From NCBI GenBank assembly GCA_030044475.1, contig JASHVP010000075.1, forward strand, positions 1 through 5,909: a stretch of 5,909 nucleotides of DNA, in the 5' to 3' direction. Made by a program: the position numbers and the translations under genes. Positions 4,977-5,909 of this stretch are shown here, one piece after another (the stretch's first letter is position 1; each line of letters opens with the position of its first letter). The stretch is from Thermoplasmata archaeon (GTDB taxonomy: Archaea > Thermoplasmatota > Thermoplasmata > Lutacidiplasmatales > UBA184). The notes beneath the pieces were generated by a model. It was not told the DNA's origin. It was given only the letters and a program-made list of their open reading frames with translations, and searched no databases.

Positions 4977-5909
4977 TCACTCGCGCTTCTTGACCTCGAC
5001 GACGACGCCCGCCGCGACGGTCTGGCCCATGTCCCGGACCGCGAACCGGCCGAGCTGCGGGTACTCCTTGTACTTCTCGATGACGAGCGGGCGCTTCGGC
5101 GTGATCTTCACGACCGCGGCGTCCCCGGTCTTCAGCGTCTGGGGGTTCTCCTCGGCCACCTGGCCCGTCTTCGGGTCGAGGCGCTTCTGGAGCTCCGTGA
5201 ACTCGCAGGCGACCTGGGCGGTGTGGGCGTGGAACACCGGCGCGTAGCCGACCGTGATGACGCTCGGGTGGTTCAGCACCTGAATGTTCGCGACGAAGCT
5301 CTCGACGACCGTCGGGGGGTTCGACACCGGGCCGGCGACGTCGCCCCGCCGGATGTCGTTCTTGTCGATCCCGCGGACGTTGAAGCCGATGTTGTCGCCC
5401 GGGATCGCCTCCTGGACGGCCTCGTGGTGCATCTCGATCGTCTTCACCTCGCCGGACTTCCCGCTCGGGAGGAAGATGATCTTGTCGCCGATCTTCAGCT
5501 TCCCCGTCTCGACGCGGCCGACCGGGACGGTCCCGATCCCCGTGATCGTGTAGACGTCCTGAACCGGCAGGCGGAGCGGCTTCTCCGTCGGCTTCTCCGG
5601 GACCTTCAGGTTGTCGAGCGCCTGAAGGAGCGTCGGCCCCTTGAACCAGGCCATGTTCGGGCTCGCCTTGTTGATGTTGTCGTCCTTGAACGCCGAGATC
5701 GGGACGAAGACCACCTGCTCCGCCACCTTGAAGCCGACGTTCTTGAGGAGCTTCGTCAGCTCCTCCTTGATCTCGTTGTACTTCGCCTCGGAGTAGTTGA
5801 CCTCCTGGCGGTCCATCTTGTTGATCGCGCAGATCAGCTGGGTGACCCCGAGCGTCCGGGAGAGGAAGATGTGCTCCCGGGTCTGCTCCTGGATCCCCTC
5901 CGCGGCCGA
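4977..5909 (-). CDS. tuf: translation elongation factor EF-1A (aEF1A/EF-Tu), N-terminus cut off by window edge
   Basis: EF-1A carries aminoacyl-tRNA to the ribosomal A site as a GTP complex. The frame is open to the right edge. The 310 visible residues begin inside the GTPase domain with [18 protein letters not shown], so roughly the first quarter of the protein, with the P-loop, switch I and DxPGH motifs, lies outside the window. An in-frame ATG (5816) is only the Met of the guanine-specificity motif NKMD (fragment residues 30-33). The G5 motif follows as SAFKDDN (72-78). Domain II begins around [11 protein letters not shown] (126-136), with KTIEMHHE (156-163) typical of archaeal and eukaryotic EF-1A. 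Domain III ends with [16 protein letters not shown] (288-303) and the stop at 4977. It is the first visible gene of the minus-strand operon; its promoter and upstream partners lie beyond the window. Confidence 0.97.
   Translation of the reverse strand, partial: SAAEGIQEQTREHIFLSRTLGVTQLICAINKMDRQEVNYSEAKYNEIKEELTKLLKNVGFKVAEQVVFVPISAFKDDNINKASPNMAWFKGPTLLQALDNLKVPEKPTEKPLRLPVQDVYTITGIGTVPVGRVETGKLKIGDKIIFLPSGKSGEVKTIEMHHEAVQEAIPGDNIGFNVRGIDKNDIRRGDVAGPVSNPPTVVESFVANIQVLNHPSVITVGYAPVFHAHTAQVACEFTELQKRLDPKTGQVAEENPQTLKTGDAAVVKITPKRPLVIEKYKEYPQLGRFAVRDMGQTVAAGVVVEVKKRE

Noticed and set aside
5814..5816. ATG at 5816 as the start of EF-1A
   Set aside because: It encodes the Met of the NKMD GTPase motif, and EF-1A sequence continues upstream to the window edge.
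1..5909. CRISPR arrays, insertion sequences, tRNA or rRNA genes, toxin-antitoxin or defence genes
   Set aside because: I saw no regularly spaced direct repeats, transposase motifs, cloverleaf-like sequence or recognisable defence domains; almost all bases are covered by ordinary housekeeping genes.

Overview
The window is a gene-dense piece of a high-GC archaeal chromosome (roughly two-thirds or more G+C by eye). The archaeal assignment rests on protein sequence. The ribosomal protein S10 and EF-1A are of archaeal/eukaryotic type and adjacent in the order tuf-rpsJ. A dihydroneopterin aldolase of the archaea-specific MptD family is present. The small phosphatidylserine-decarboxylase-like and CDP-alcohol transferase proteins match the pair that archaea use to make archaetidylserine and archaetidylethanolamine. 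S10 and EF-1A are lysine-rich rather than strongly acidic, which argues against a haloarchaeon. A high-GC Thermoplasmata-like euryarchaeon is my best guess, but this is inference only.

Left half, plus strand: the C-terminal two-thirds of an MFS-type transporter (cut by the left edge), then a complete citrate synthase, then a short predicted secreted protein with clustered N-glycosylation sequons and no family I recognise. These genes are separated by 34 and 63 bases. Each gap carries a short GC-rich inverted repeat, and each has a small AT- or T-rich patch that could be a promoter element.

Right half, minus strand, read from the right edge leftward: tuf (EF-1A, N-terminus cut off), rpsJ, psd, pssA, mptD. 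The junctions are 42 bases, 4 bases, a 4-base overlap and 3 bases, so the run looks like one transcription unit extending the translation (str-type) operon into polar-lipid and pterin synthesis. In lipid synthesis, PssA would put serine onto a CDP-activated lipid and Psd would decarboxylate the product to the ethanolamine lipid. MptD would cleave 7,8-dihydroneopterin to the hydroxymethylpterin used for methanopterin- or folate-type C1 carriers. The two halves converge at about 2829-2855, where two overlapping palindromes lie between the stop codons.

No stretch longer than 300 bases lacks a gene. I see no tRNA, rRNA, CRISPR array, insertion sequence or obvious sign of horizontal transfer. No wholly new system is evident. 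The points most worth a second look are the translation-lipid-pterin operon, the inverted repeat enclosing the rpsJ stop and psd start, and the sequon-rich orphan secreted protein.
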